Below, piece after piece: positions 10,277 to 22,433 of a DNA stretch of 64,000 nucleotides (the first letter of the stretch is position 1; every line of letters begins with the position of its first letter). The position numbers were made by a program, and so were the translations under genes. Source of the DNA: Strongyloides papillosus (Eukaryota > Nematoda > Chromadorea > Rhabditida > Strongyloididae); contig SRSI01000019.1 in NCBI GenBank assembly GCA_005656395.1, forward strand, positions 682,001 through 746,000, given 5' to 3'. The notes below the pieces were generated by a model. That model searched no databases. It saw only the letters and a program-made list of their open reading frames with translations, and was not told where the DNA came from.

Positions 10277-10938
10277 AGGTTGAAAAATAAATAATAGACT
10301 CCGATTCTTAATACAACTTTCTATTGTAATAAGTTATAATAAATGAATCCATATCAAAAAAGTGCTTATGTATGAATAAAAAGATATTCGCTCCGCTAAT
10401 AATTTAGCATATTACCTTAATTTTTAATATGGTTAAGTTTAATTTAAAAAATGTTAAAAAAGCAATTACTGGTAGTTTTTTTGCATGATTTTAAACTTTA
10501 ATCTAGTGGAGTTAAAGCAAATTGAAATTTAGTTGATATATTTGGAAGAATCAACTTCTAAACGTTCGGTGTGTCGGTAGGCTGAGAAATTTTGAGAGGG
10601 TGATTTTGATAATGAAAAGCTTAGAGAAAGACTCTTTTCTACCAATACAGAAAATTTACAGAAGATCGTGGAGTCAAATTTTCACTTATTCAAACATTTG
10701 GATGCATTTTTGAAAGATAAGTTGTTTAAAAATCAAGACTTTACAGAAAGAAGTTTCATTGGTTTTATAAGAGCTAACAAACTTGAGTTTTCAAAACAAA
10801 GATTCTAAAGTTGCTAGGACGTTGGTAATGATGTATGAATTCTAACTGGTATTACTTCGATTAATCTATTTAATTTTAATCTAAATAAATATTGCCTAAT
10901 TAGTCTTGTTCTTAGTTATTATTTTTTCCTCAAACTAA
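10277..10938 (+). mobile_element. Internally deleted mariner (same family as 2507-3682)
   Basis: The left end TTAGGTTGAAAAATAAATAA and right end (ending CAAACTAA) are diverged versions of the ends at 2507 and 3682. TA is present at the left, degenerate at the right. The interior follows the larger element through the HTH region up to GTGGAGTCAAAT. It then jumps to the region matching about 3417 onward, a loss of about 485 bp that removes the catalytic core. It sits inside decayed gene-unit copy 3. Confidence 0.85.
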
Positions 10939-11139
10939 TCCCTTAATTTAATGTTTTTCATGCGTTTATCAGAAAATACTCACATATTTTAAAAAATTTA
11001 TGTTCTTACAATATGATTGTGTGTGAAGCCATAATAAAAACAGACTTGTTGTGATAAGTTAATGCAAACATTCAACTATTTTTTTAAACTTTTTAAAAGT
11101 ATTCTTTATATTACTGTTAGTTTTAATGAAAATGAAAAC

Positions 11140-12889
11140 AATATATTTCAATAACAATTCTGGTATCACACCTGTATAAAATTTCCACAATAAAATTATA
11201 AGTGTTATAAAAATTACCTAATAATATTAATATTTTTTTTAATAACTCAATTAGGTTTCTTAAGCTCACAATTACAACAACTTATAAATTCACTCTAAAA
11301 AAGTTGACAGTTTTTTAATATTATGAAATTTAGAGAAAAACAAATTACCTTTTCACAGAAAAAATATGATATTTTACGGTATGAATTATATTATTCCAAA
11401 CACTATAAAATCAATAAAAACAAATTAAAATTTTAAAATCACTATAGTTTGATCATATTTGTTATTTAACTAACCGATTGAATGAGAGAATTTTTGATAA
11501 CGTTTAGAAAAATGTGCAAAAGAATACACTGAGAAAGATTTTGTGCCTAAAAACCGCAAACATTTGCAGTTTATAATCAGGAGTATGAGACCACAATATT
11601 TTTTGAAACTCATATAAAGGGTTTATGCTATTGTGTAAAATTTTATGAATAGTGATTAATGTGCAGGTGATTTTGATCATGTTTGGAGGAATGACGTGAT
11701 CAAATTAATGAAAAAACATATCGAACAAAATTATTAACAAATTCTTACATTTGTTTTTATCATTGTTCGTGTTTATTGTCTTTTTCATATTTTTAATTTT
11801 TTTGCCGCAAGGGTTTGTAGTTGGTATAAACACCAGCAATAATATTTTATAATAAAAATTAATTTCCAGTGCAAAAATGCTACAAACAAAAATACAACAA
11901 ATAAACTATTTATTATCTAAAAATGGTAAATAATGAAAAAAACTACATCGATTTTTATACTATCCGCTAGTAGCAATTTATAATTTTTTTTGTTGTTCAA
12001 ATAATAATTAAAGCTTCCTAGACCATTCAACTGCCTCTAAAAAAAGCTGGACATTGCCTAAAATTAATTTTATTATAAAATTAGTAACAAAACTTACACA
12101 ATTTGATTTTACTTGAAAAAAGTTACCATTTGTCTGGAATTAAAAAAGTTATAGGAATCCATTTTAAAATATACGTAATATCTCAATATTTCTTTCTAGA
12201 TGTTTATAAAATCTGAAATATTTGTTTTAATTCAAAGACATAAAAAATCTTACTTTAATTAAGTTTCAAAAAATGAACATATTGATGATCGAATGTCATA
12301 ATGTGATAGAAATACACATCTAAAAAAATAAATATTAATTTTAAAAAAATTATATACTTTTAAATCCCAAATAACAAACGATAAAACTTGTCTTGTTTTC
12401 TTTAAAAAATATCTTATCTTCTACCACAATCTTTACAACTACTAAATTTTCTTCTATATAAGATATACATTCATGTATCTGCACGTTTTTAATCAGATGT
12501 AAAAAGAAAAAAATGAATATTATTTAAAAATTTCTTAAATATACTCTGGCTTTTGTAAATTTTGAATAAAAAATTTTTTTAATTGACTAATAATAACCAA
12601 AAAATAATAAAAACATTTATTTTATTAATAAAATTGGATACTTTTTATTAATAGGTAAAATATACGCGAAAATATCAATTTAATGTTTTTCCTGATAAAG
12701 TTTTTTATTTGTATTACGCACTCTTGCGTGTGTACAGTAGAAAAATTAATTATACGTAGAAAAAAGATTAACAAACAGTTGGTAATATTTTTTTTAGTAA
12801 AATTTTAGTAAATAAACTAAAAGTACAATTTTTCTCATAGTTTTACTTAATTTTTTTTTAAATTTGATTTTTAATTTTTTTAATTTCTC
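11140..12889. other. Non-coding, AT-rich
   Basis: I see no open frame of protein-like composition, no RNA gene and no clear repeat here. It interrupts the decayed third gene unit and is probably inserted or highly diverged DNA. Confidence 0.5.
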
Positions 12890-13010
12890 TGTCAGAGGTC
12901 TCTATACGAACACCTGTGATTATGGTATTCTAGAACGTCCTACCAATGAATTATCTATATATTTTTATATTTGTCTTTATATTATATTCTATAATAAATT
13001 CCTGCTAACA
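12890..13010. repeat. Dispersed repeat, copy a
   Basis: This 121-bp segment begins TGTCAGAGGTCTCTA, contains GAACACCTGTGATTATGGTA, and ends AATAAATTCCTGCTAACA. It is matched in reverse complement at 25330-25451 with only scattered differences. It is not part of any gene model. It is either a short transposon-derived repeat or a conserved non-coding element. Confidence 0.85.
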
Positions 13011-13454
13011 TTCTCTTTTCTTTTTTATATTTTATAAGAAAAAAAACATCATTTTAAATTACTCGTTTATAGTATAAATTACTACTAAGCACTAACATTT
13101 TTGTTTATGACACAAATACGCGTAATCTGGAAGTGATGGGGTTAAACAAGACGAAATTTCTATCAACCGTAAAAAATACGCACAATAATTTTTTTTAGTG
13201 TATAAGAAGATTTATGATAAATCTGGTTGGAAATTCTACTAGCATGCTAGATTTTTTTCAGTTGTAACAATAAAACTTAAACTTAGCTTATAGTTATATT
13301 TTTATTTAAAACCAATATAATTTAAACATTTATAGTGTTTTTGAAATTAAAAAAGAGATAATAATGTATTGATTTAATGCTATAAAAAATATAATTCAAG
13401 TAATCAATGTTGTGTATCGATATCATATATATTTTAGTTAGATTTCTTATTATA

Positions 13455-13550
13455 TCATGGTGCTATTTCATTGATATTAACATATACTAATAGGTCATCT
13501 TCTTCCGAACTATCAGTATATTCATCCTCAGCACTATCAGTAGCTTCGTT
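13455..13550 (-). pseudogene. C-terminal remnant of a third acidic-tail gene
   Basis: On the minus strand a short open stretch encodes an acidic tail (EATDSAEDEYTDSSEEDD and then a hydrophobic end) before a stop. In-frame stops lie immediately upstream and no signal peptide or Thr/Pro region remains. The 3' flanking DNA matches that of the genes at 781-1851 and 8879-9877, which is why I read it as the wreck of a third copy. Confidence 0.55.
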
Positions 13551-13559
13551 TCATATTCT

Positions 13560-14144
13560 TTTGATTCTATTAATATTGTGTTAATTTGGTGTTTTTGTAC
13601 AATAAAAAAATAAATTTACATATCTGAAATAATATCAGGCTCTCAAACCGGCCTAGTAACGCGCCAGCATAAATTTTACAAAATTTAACTTAAGAACAAA
13701 AATTTTTACATCTGTTTATACAGAAGAACTAGTGGATGTTGAAAAATGTTACTCAGTTAAAATTAATATAAATTATAACTTAGCATTTTAGCAAATATCA
13801 TTCTGAATTTTTATAAATATAGTGTTATTAAAATATGGTATTTAAATGCATATAAAATTTTAAGACATCAATCAAAACTTTGAGGGATAGCTTACAAACT
13901 AAAACTAATTTGAAAAATCTTTCTAAGACTCAGTGTCGAATTTTCTTGACAGGATAATCAAATCAATAATCCAACATATCATAAAGAAGAACATTCTAGA
14001 ATTAGTTTTTATTAAGAAACTTGGAGCAATACAAAATTAATACAGCAAAATAATAATGTACTTGAAAATACAAATATAAATTTAGATCATTTTCTAAAAT
14101 TACTTTCAATAAGTATCAATTTTTATTTATTTAATAGATTACAG
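13560..14144. other. Intergenic
   Basis: AT-rich sequence between the decayed gene copy and the 3' end of the GT92 gene. No feature is recognised. Confidence 0.5.
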
Positions 14145-15714
14145 TTATAATATATAATATCTATCATTCGAACTGATTTCATTACTTGTTACCCAATTAT
14201 CCATAAGCCAAACATTATCCTTACACATGTCATCTATTACTTTACACCCTTTTGCTTTCCAATTACCAATACATTTTCTAATTTTATCTAATACACTTAA
14301 ATTAAACTCGAAATTATTAAGAACATTTAGTTTTTGTTTAATTATTCCAAATCTTTTTCTTATTTGAATAATATCTTTTTCTAAAACAAAATTCTTAACA
14401 TATCCTTCTGTTATATTTCTATTCACCCAGTTACAACGAAAATGCATTACCATTGCATCTTTTTCGTTTAACTAAAAAAAAACAGCTTTTGATATAAAAA
14501 TATAAACTTACTTTTCTTAATTTAAACATCGGAAGTACTCTTGAAGGAGTATGTGATTGAATAGTTACAGCTCTTTCTGGGCGAAGTATAAACTTTGTTG
14601 GTCTAAATTTTCGAATTATAAATATACTTTTTAAAAAATTAAAATCACTTTTAATATCCTTTTTTGAGTAAACCATGTTAAGATTTGCAAAAAAATGTTT
14701 AAAAACTAAACCTGCCAAATTTTTTTGTTTTTTAAATATTTTATCAACGATTTTTATAAATGTATCATTTTTAATTGTATTATTTTCAGTAAAATATAGG
14801 AATTCATCAACATCAAGAGCAGTAACATATTCTGAATTAACTCTATTCATACAATCATTAATTGCTGACATATGACCATAACGATATATGCTTTTATTTG
14901 GATCTACATTATCATTCTTAGGTAAACTTTTAAGTGGAACAAGTGTTGCAAGACCTTCAGATTCATAATATTTTAGCAAATTAAATACATCTCGAGAAAC
15001 AGAACTATAGTAATAAACAATTTTTGAGACACCTTGCAATCTCCAAATTTCAGAAGCAACAAACAATTGCAAAAAATTGTTATAAAAATACAAAGGTGGC
15101 ACACATATTGTAAGCTTGTCTTTCTTTTTCTTACTTAAGAATGGTTTTCTAACTGATACATCAGTTTTTGTCCGAGTATGTAAATTTAATATTGTTATAT
15201 CACTAAGAGAATCAACTAGATTGTCTGGAATTTTGAATCTAATAAAAAGTGAATTCCATTTACACGCTGAAGCCCAAGCCCATGGACAATTTCCCATTAT
15301 CATTCCAATCGTTCCGTTTAAAAATTGTTTACTCTTTTTATCGTACAATATTAAAGTATTATTTTTATTGCCTACATAATCAGTAATACATCTCCCAAAT
15401 CCACTTGAAATTAGAAGAAATATAGAACTTCTTTTAAAATTAACTTTTTTTACCAAATAAAAATTTGACAATATTATTGAGTTATTTGATAAAGTTTTTG
15501 ACTTTTCAAATTGTTCAAGATATTCAAAATATTTCTTGTCTTTTTCATCTAACTTAGCTTTAAAATCTTGTTTTATATCGTAAATTAATGAGGTTTTGTT
15601 GAAATATAACATAGTTAAATAGTTGACGATAGTTAAAGATAATGCAAACATAATTAACGTAGTAATAAAAAAGTTTTTGTTACTGGCAGTTATAATCATC
15701 TTAAATAGCTTCAT
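14145..15714 (-). CDS. GT92 family glycosyltransferase (DUF23)
   Basis: Two exons, complement(join(14145..14471, 14512..15714)); the 40-nt intron (gtaag...ttttag) is phase 0. Protein of 509 residues, the usual size. A short cytoplasmic N-terminus is followed by a signal anchor (about residues 14-37) and a lumenal domain. Family hallmarks are visible: CVPPLYFYNN (about 204-213) and the metal/nucleotide-sugar DxD motif in TALDVDEFLYF (about 298-308). Known GT92 members, such as C. elegans GALT-1, are Golgi galactosyltransferases that extend fucosylated N-glycan cores; which sugar this one moves cannot be told from sequence. It stands alone, about 800 bp from the astacin-like array. Confidence 0.92.
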
Positions 15715-16512
15715 CTGTAATTACTGTAAATGGCATATTTTAAAATGATCAAGGAATAGAAATTTAAAAATAATAAATTAAAATTATTTATAATAATTGT
15801 TGATAGTCATTAACCTATGCTAGATAGTTAAAGTTAAAAGTTTTAAATGATGCGTTATTATAAGAAAAACAAAATTGTTTCTCGCTTCGCTTATTTACTT
15901 TTAATTTTTTAAAATGCGGCATGAATAAAATTTAAAGATGTTATTTATTTACAACAAATTTTAAATCTTTTATGCATAAAAACGTGATACATGCAAGCAT
16001 TTACCTATTATCAAAAGTAAGACATAAATAAGTTATCTTGGGACTTAAACATTCAAAGTTGTATAAAATGGTGAAAAGTACACAAAAAAATATATAACAT
16101 CAAATATACAACAAAAATTTATAGTATTCGAAAAATTTTATAAATTATTAATTAAATAATTACCTATGAGTTGGAAATATTTATATACCGCATCACAAGG
16201 TATTGATTGGAAAGATTACAAAAGCATATTATTATATTTTCTCACTTTTTTATGATATAAGTTTATCAATAAAATAAAATGTACTTGTATTAATAAAATA
16301 AATTCTATGGAATCTACCAAAAGTTAACTATTTTTTGTTTAAACATTTTATCAGATCGATAACATTCAAAAAATTATGATTGTGTAAAAATTAAAAGATT
16401 CTAAATTTATTACTTTATTGATTAATAACAATAAAATAAGATGTGTGTTATTTTTTACAAAAATTTATTTTGCTAATTTTTTAAACTACTATAATATTAT
16501 ACGCTTTTATTT
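15715..16512. other. Intergenic
   Basis: No gene is seen. A short CTCGCTTCGCT patch near 15888 resembles the GC patch at about 5160 and may be a scrap of the same repeat. Confidence 0.45.
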
Positions 16513-17680
16513 TTATAATTTTTTATAACTAATTAAAAACTCGTTATCATCACGCTTTCCGTTGTATTGAATCAAAACTGTTCTACTTTTTGATTTTAAT
16601 TCAATATTCTTATAAGTTCCACATAAATTCAATCCTGCTGCTCCTTTATCTTTTCGATATTTAACTTCCAACCCTGATTTTGGCGTACATATTTTTTTAT
16701 CCATTGTTTTTACAAGAATTATGTTTAACTTAACTTTTCTATTTTTTGGAGCTGTAATAAGATATGTACAAGTATTTTTTCCTTTGAATTTTAGATAATG
16801 TACTTTTTTATATGCCTGTAGTTGAGTTTGACCACATTTAGGATCACTAGATTCTATATCTTGACAATACTTTCCTTTATAACCATTGGGACACTTACAA
16901 ACACCACAATTATTAATATCTTGATAAGCGCTGTTGTGGCAAACTAACTTAGATTTACATATCTTAGAACAGTAATGTCTATTAATCAATTTGTAATCAT
17001 TAAAACTAAACTCATCCCTTTGCCCCATCATCATATTATAGTAAGGTTTATGTGCTTCAATTGTATTTTTTTTATTTTTGCTGTTGTAGTTTGAAGGGAA
17101 ATGTAATAATGAACCGAAGTCGTATCCAACACCATGAGTTGGGTATTTTTTTTTACTTAAAGGATCAAATGTAATTAATTCGTCTTCTTTCATGTTTTCA
17201 TAGTGAAGTTTTACGTATTTATTTCGATCGTGACGACTTATTTGATTCATCATTTCAAGAAAACTTGCTAAAACTGATTGTACTCCTCCGCTACTTTTTA
17301 TGTCATCTTTTGATATGAATAATTTTCTACTGATATAACTACCATTTTGGTATATGGAATAAATAGAATAACTTCCTTTATAAAATTCTATCGTTTTACC
17401 ATCATTAACAATCTCTGATGTTCTCATAAAACGGAAACATGTTTCCTTTTGTGTTTTCAGCAAGGCTGTTTCTATTGTAGAAATGGAAAGTTCCTTATCA
17501 ATAAAATATTTCAAATTTCTTGGCAATTTCTTCGTCTCACCATTATTTTTTATTGCTCTTTTCATACGTATAGACTCACATGATAACACTTCCATTAAAA
17601 GAAACTAAAAAATATTATAATAAATATTTTTTTCTTACCTCTATTAAATAGATGATCAGAATGTTAATGTCCAAATACAT
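16513..17680 (-). CDS. Astacin-like pseudoprotease A (most diverged)
   Basis: Two exons, complement(join(16513..17604, 17639..17680)); the 34-nt intron is phase 0. 377 residues. Exon 1 plus the start of exon 2 give a signal peptide (MYLDINILIIYLIEFLLMEV). An RMKRA site suggests propeptide removal. The astacin region keeps the ETCFRF cysteine, SRHDRN and NRHYC landmarks. The zinc helix reads SVLASFLEMMNQ where HExxHxxGxxHE is expected, so all three histidines and the catalytic Glu are gone. The Met-turn is SLLHF, not SxMHY. An EGF-like module (CHNSAYQD...GKYC) and a CUB-like region follow. It differs from B-H in intron position, in the replaced residues and in lacking the shared upstream module, so it is an older lineage. 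Role unknown; a secreted binding protein is inference. Confidence 0.88.
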
Positions 17681-18832
17681 TTTTTGTATAATATATTAAA
17701 ATATTTATAACATAATCTTTATATATGATTATGATATAAAAAATCAATGATTACGTAAACTCCAGATAATGTATAAAGATTATTTTTTACGCACTTTGTC
17801 AGTATCATAATTATTTTATTAGGTTAAAAATTATTATTTTAATTGGTCAAATATTAATCATTTGTTGAAATTATAAAATATTGAGGCATATGCTAATAAT
17901 TTACTAAAATAATCTATATTTAAATATCATATACTTTTATCAAAGTCTAATTTGTGTATGAACAACCAATGCAATATTTTTTTTGTAGTAGATAGTGAGA
18001 TTTTTTACACGTAACTGCTATATATTTAATTGTAATTACAGAGTTAAATTTATTAGCTATTATATTATTAAATCATTTAAGAGCAAATGACGTTTTAGAA
18101 CAAAATACTTGAAATATTATATCTTTGTTAGATTGAAATACGGATAAAGGTACACTAGCCGTATTGGATTAATATATATTTGCCTCTAATACAAAGGGGG
18201 CAAATACATACTAACCCAATAAGGCCAGTGTACCTTTGCCCGAAATACATTTTCTTGAGACCAACATACAGAATCATTTTATTATGATAAGCAATAATTC
18301 TTTTCAAAAATATATTACTTTTATTGCGTTCAATAAAAAAAGAAGCAACTTTTTATGTTTCTTAACAATAATCGTTTGTAGATCTTCAAGATAAATATGT
18401 TTAGATATTCTTTATTGTTAATTAATTGTCATTATAATTTCTAGTATACAACTTTTAAAAACAGTCAGGTTAGAAGCTACTTTTCTTTCTAAAGCATTAT
18501 TTACTGTCAATTCTTTTAGAAAAGTATTGCGCAAAAAGCTTATTAGCTAAATCTAAGTCAAATGTATTATTTATACTTCTGTAATTTCAGATACATTTTT
18601 TTCAAGTAAAACTCATATAAGAGATTAACTATAAAACAAGTTTATGACTATAATAATATCTCTTAAATAAACGATAAAAAAACAAATTAGTGATAAAGTT
18701 AGAATTTATGTAAAAATCTACAATTTCTTAGAAAATTTACAATTTGAGCAACACATTTATTTTGAGCAATTTAACACCTTCAAAAACTAAAAAAATCAAT
18801 AGATTGTACATAAATAAATAATATTCCAATTA
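17681..18832. other. Intergenic with one MITE
   Basis: No gene is seen between astacin-like A and B apart from the 100-bp inverted-repeat element at 18142-18241. Confidence 0.6.
18142..18241. mobile_element. 100-bp inverted-repeat element (MITE)
   Basis: Almost the whole element is an imperfect palindrome. The left arm, GGATAAAGGTACACTAGCCG..., is mirrored by a right arm ending CCAGTGTACCTTTGCCC, over about 45 bp each. A 7-bp direct repeat, GAAATAC, flanks it (18135-18141 and 18242-18248) and fits a target-site duplication. There is no coding capacity. The transposase family is unknown. Confidence 0.8.
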
Positions 18833-20051
18833 CTATACTCGCCAATATTCAACTTTAACTTTTATTTCCCGCGCTGGTAAACGAGATTGAAGTAGGATAA
18901 TATGGCCATGAGATATAACTTCTAATGAATTTTGACTTGGACAATACAAAACTCCACTCACACCTAAATTATTTGAATTTAAACTCAAACCTTTTTTAAA
19001 TTTACCCAAATCATTTCGATATTTTATCTCAATACTATTATCTTCACTACAAATAAAATTTCGGATATTGCTGTCAAAATACGATAACTTCATTCTAATT
19101 TTTTTATGGTGTTCTGTGTGAATATAAAAAATACATCTTCCACCAACTTTAAGAAAAGCAATATTTCTTTCTTTTCTTGCAAATAATCTATTACGACGAG
19201 TACAAAGATTATGATTTACTAATGGTGTTCGACAGTCAGGACCATGTACAAACGAAGGGCACTTACATGTGCCTGGTGATTTTGGCGATTGATAAGAATA
19301 GTTATGGCAACGGGGATGACTTATTTTGGGATAACTGCAGTAGACTTTGTTTAAAACTTTAGCATCATAAAAAGTCAAATATTGAGATTTACCCATAAAA
19401 GCCTGCATAAGCTTATCTTTAGGCTTAATTACTCTGCCTGAATTCCCACATTCACTTTCTGAGAAATGCATAATAGATCTATAATCATAACTAGTCCCGT
19501 ATGTAGTTGCTGACCCTCTAAAATTCTTTTTAAAATTCTTCATAAATTTATGATTTACTAATTTTTCATCAATTTTAGTATACTTATCTCTGTCATATCT
19601 ATTATGTTCATAATCAACACCAAGTGCACGCAAAGTTCCACGCAAAATTTTTCTAATGTCTTCATTAAGTTCTGGTAAATAAACTTTATGTGGGATTTCT
19701 TTTCTTCTTCCCAGATTAGTTTCATATATCGATCCAGGTAGATATAAAAACAAAGCGTCTCTCCGATTGTATACCCGTTTGAATATAAGACATGTCTCAG
19801 TAGAAATTCTTGAAAGTGCTCGTTTGATAAGGTGATTATTTAAAGTTTCAGAGACAAAGTACGTTATTTCTTTCTCTCTCCAAATATAGTGTTTTCTTCT
19901 TAATATTGCTCGTTTCTTTCTTTCAATCAATGAATTATTTTCTAATAAAGAATTCTAAACTAATGATAAAACTCAAATTCTTTAAATTTACCTCTAAATC
20001 AATAGCAAAAGTTAAATTACTAAGAACAAATAATAATAATATAAAAATCAT
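18833..20051 (-). CDS. Astacin-like pseudoprotease B
   Basis: Two exons, complement(join(18833..19954, 19992..20051)); the 37-nt intron falls after codon 20, phase 0. 393 residues. Exon 1 is a signal peptide (MIFILLLFVLSNLTFA). The acceptor at TTTAG just before AATTC was chosen because it gives the NSLLENN...RKKRA stretch shared with the paralogues. The zinc helix (about residues 125-135) reads RGTLRALGVDY: His to Arg, His to Arg, His to Tyr and Glu to Gly. EHNRYDRD and the Met-turn SIMHF (Tyr to Phe) follow. An EGF-like module (CHNYSYQ...CKCPSF...DC) and a CUB-like domain complete it. An insert of about nine residues in the CUB region (around GKFKKGLSLNSN) makes it longer than its neighbours. 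It is the only one of B-H that also lost the Glu. Secreted and catalytically inactive by inference. Confidence 0.9.
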
Positions 20052-21241
20052 TACGTTAATGAAATTAGATTATTGTTCACGGACTGAATTTTTACTAAAA
20101 AATATTTATCTAACTCACAAAAATAAGCAAACAATGGCAAATTCACTAATTTATTTAATAAATTATACTATATAATTATAATGAACTTAGATAGAATTTT
20201 CAACACAAAAATTTCCTACCTATTTGAGAATTTACAAAATCCGAAATAAAATCAGTTCATTTTTTTTTAATTTAAATAATAGCTTAAATGTACAATATTA
20301 TTATAAACTTATCAAAAATTTTAAATATTATGTATTTTTTTAAGTTATTTAATCTTTGGTTTAGTAATTACGAGCATTATTTAATAAAATTGGTTTGGTT
20401 GGAAGAGAAGATATCAAAGTAAGTAAAATTGATCAATGTCGAATCTACCAATTAAGTTACAAACTTAAGTGTAATAAATTGTAATTTGTTTAAAAATAAA
20501 TCATGTTTTAACCTTTTTAATCTTTATTAAACTACAATATTAATTATCTTTGACTGCATTGTACGTTTTACTCATTATCTTATTAATTTCATTTAAGATA
20601 GATCATTTTAATTACATTAAATCGAAGAAAAATCAATTTTTATTCTCCTCAAACATTTGTTCCTATTAAATTCGTATAAATCATTATATTTATTTTTTTT
20701 ATTATAAATGATTTTTAGTTGGTTAGAAACGGTACAACAATCAACATCGATAATTTTTAATGTTCTCGAACAGTCATACGTATATTAATTGTCATTAAAG
20801 TTCTAAATTTATTACATTTGTATTAGTTGGGTCATGCAACTATTATAATATTTAACACTTTAATTTAACGCCCACATCTTCTGAAGTAATTTTATTAATA
20901 CGTTTATTTTTTGAAAATAAACTAAAATTATTATTTATACTTCTGTACTTTAGGATCACTGTATTAAATTTAAACTGATATATGACAATAACTGGAAAAC
21001 TAGCTTTTACATGATCAACTTTGTAAATAATAATAGCTTTAAGATTAAGAATAATGAAGAACAAATTAATGATTAATCTAGAATTTAATTTTTTTTTTCA
21101 CAAAACGATGTTTGTTTTATCGCAACAACTATTTTTATAGATTACAATTCTTTAGAAACTTTATTGCTAAAACAAACATTTATTCCGTACAAGTCTATAA
21201 TTTCAAAAACCAAACAAATCAATAATGTTTTTGATATATTG
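20052..21241. other. Intergenic
   Basis: Holds the 5' flank of B; a diverged version of the module upstream of C-H is seen near 20129. The open frame at 20852-21064 has no domain, no conserved counterpart and no supporting context, so I leave it out. Confidence 0.5.
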
Positions 21242-22433
21242 TTATTCTTTCCGTTCCGGAACTCGCCAATAATTAATCTTTAATTCTAATTGTTCTGGAG
21301 GAAAGTGGGATTGAATTACCACCAGATGTTCTTCAGACCTAATTGATATTGGTTTATCACCAGGACAAAACAAAATTCCGCTTGCTGCTAAATCACTTAA
21401 ATATCTTATTTCAACACTTCTGGACTCTTTACAAATACGATGACGATGTCGAGTGTTATAAAACGATAAAATTAATCGTATTTTTCCACCAAACTCAGTA
21501 TAAATGTAATAAGTGCACTCTCCACCAACTCTAAGTAAAACAGTATTACTTCTATATTCAGCATGAAAACGATTAACAGCAGTACAATATCGATTGTTTA
21601 TTATCCAACCTGTACAATCGATACCATCTGCAAATGGTGGACACTTGCAATTTGGTGATTTGGGATGCGAATACCCGTAGTTATGGCACGGGGGGTGAGT
21701 TTGTGAGGGAAATCTACAATATCTTTTATTTACTAGTTTTGCGTCATAAAAAGTTAGGTCTTGAGTTTTACCCATCAAATTCTGCATTAATTTATTCTTA
21801 GCAGTAATTACTCTTCTACCAAAAATCCCATATTCATTTTCTGAAAAGTGCATAACAGATCTATAATCAAAACCAATGTTATACGTATTTGCTGAACTAT
21901 TTAAATCTTTTTTAAAATACTTAGAAAATCCTCGTTTTATAGAATACCCATTAATGGTTATATAATTATCTCTGTCATGTCTATTATGTTCATAGTCAAC
22001 ACCTAATGCACGCAAGGTTTCTCGTATAGTCTTTCCAATTTCTTCTTTTCCCTTAGGTACAAAAATTCTATGTGGAATTTCCCTTCTCTTTCCCAAATTA
22101 GTTTCATAAAATGGTCCGGGTTGATATAAAAACAAAGCTTTTCTTGGATTTTTTGTTTGTTTAAATATAAAGCATGTCTCTTTTGAAATTCTTAAAAGTG
22201 CATAGTTAATGACATCCTCATTTAATTTGCTATGAACATAATATTTTATTACTTTCTCTTTCCATAAATAGCTGTTTCTGTTAATAATTGCTCTTTTTTT
22301 TCTTTCAAACAATAAATTATTTTCTAGTACAGAAAACTAAATTAATAATTAAATCATTATTCATTTTACATACTGTCGAATCGAAAGAGAAAACTAATTT
22401 ATTGAGGAAAACTAGTATTGTTAGAAATATCAT
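21242..22433 (-). CDS. Astacin-like pseudoprotease C
   Basis: Two exons, complement(join(21242..22336, 22374..22433)); 37-nt intron after codon 20, phase 0. 384 residues. The start MIFLTILVFLNKLVFSFDST gives the best signal peptide; an in-frame ATG 23 codons upstream (22502) would bury it. Propeptide FSVLENN ends at ERKKRA, a furin-like site. The zinc helix reads RETLRALGVDY, so the three zinc ligands are Arg, Arg, Tyr while the catalytic-position Glu remains. EHNRHDRD and Met-turn SVMHF follow, then EGF-like (CHNYGY...CKCPPFADGIDC) and CUB-like regions. The first intradomain disulfide of astacins also seems lost, since no Cys precedes the helix. The partner copy is F, 7,377 bp away. Secreted pseudoprotease by inference. 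Confidence 0.93.

Larger units (their letters stand above)
10190..13560. repeat. Tandem gene-unit duplication, decayed copy 3
   Basis: Sequence matching the 3' flank of copies 1 and 2 resumes at about 10190, is interrupted by a mariner (10277-10938), and continues at about 10940-11140. It is then replaced by unrelated DNA and returns at about 13240-13440, where the run with the AGCATGCTAGA-type core and the lead-in to the gene end are again recognisable. Only a C-terminal gene remnant is left (13455-13550). Confidence 0.7.

Noticed and set aside
20852..21064. 70-residue minus-strand open frame
   Set aside because: Lies in intergenic DNA of the array without a counterpart in the duplicated blocks.
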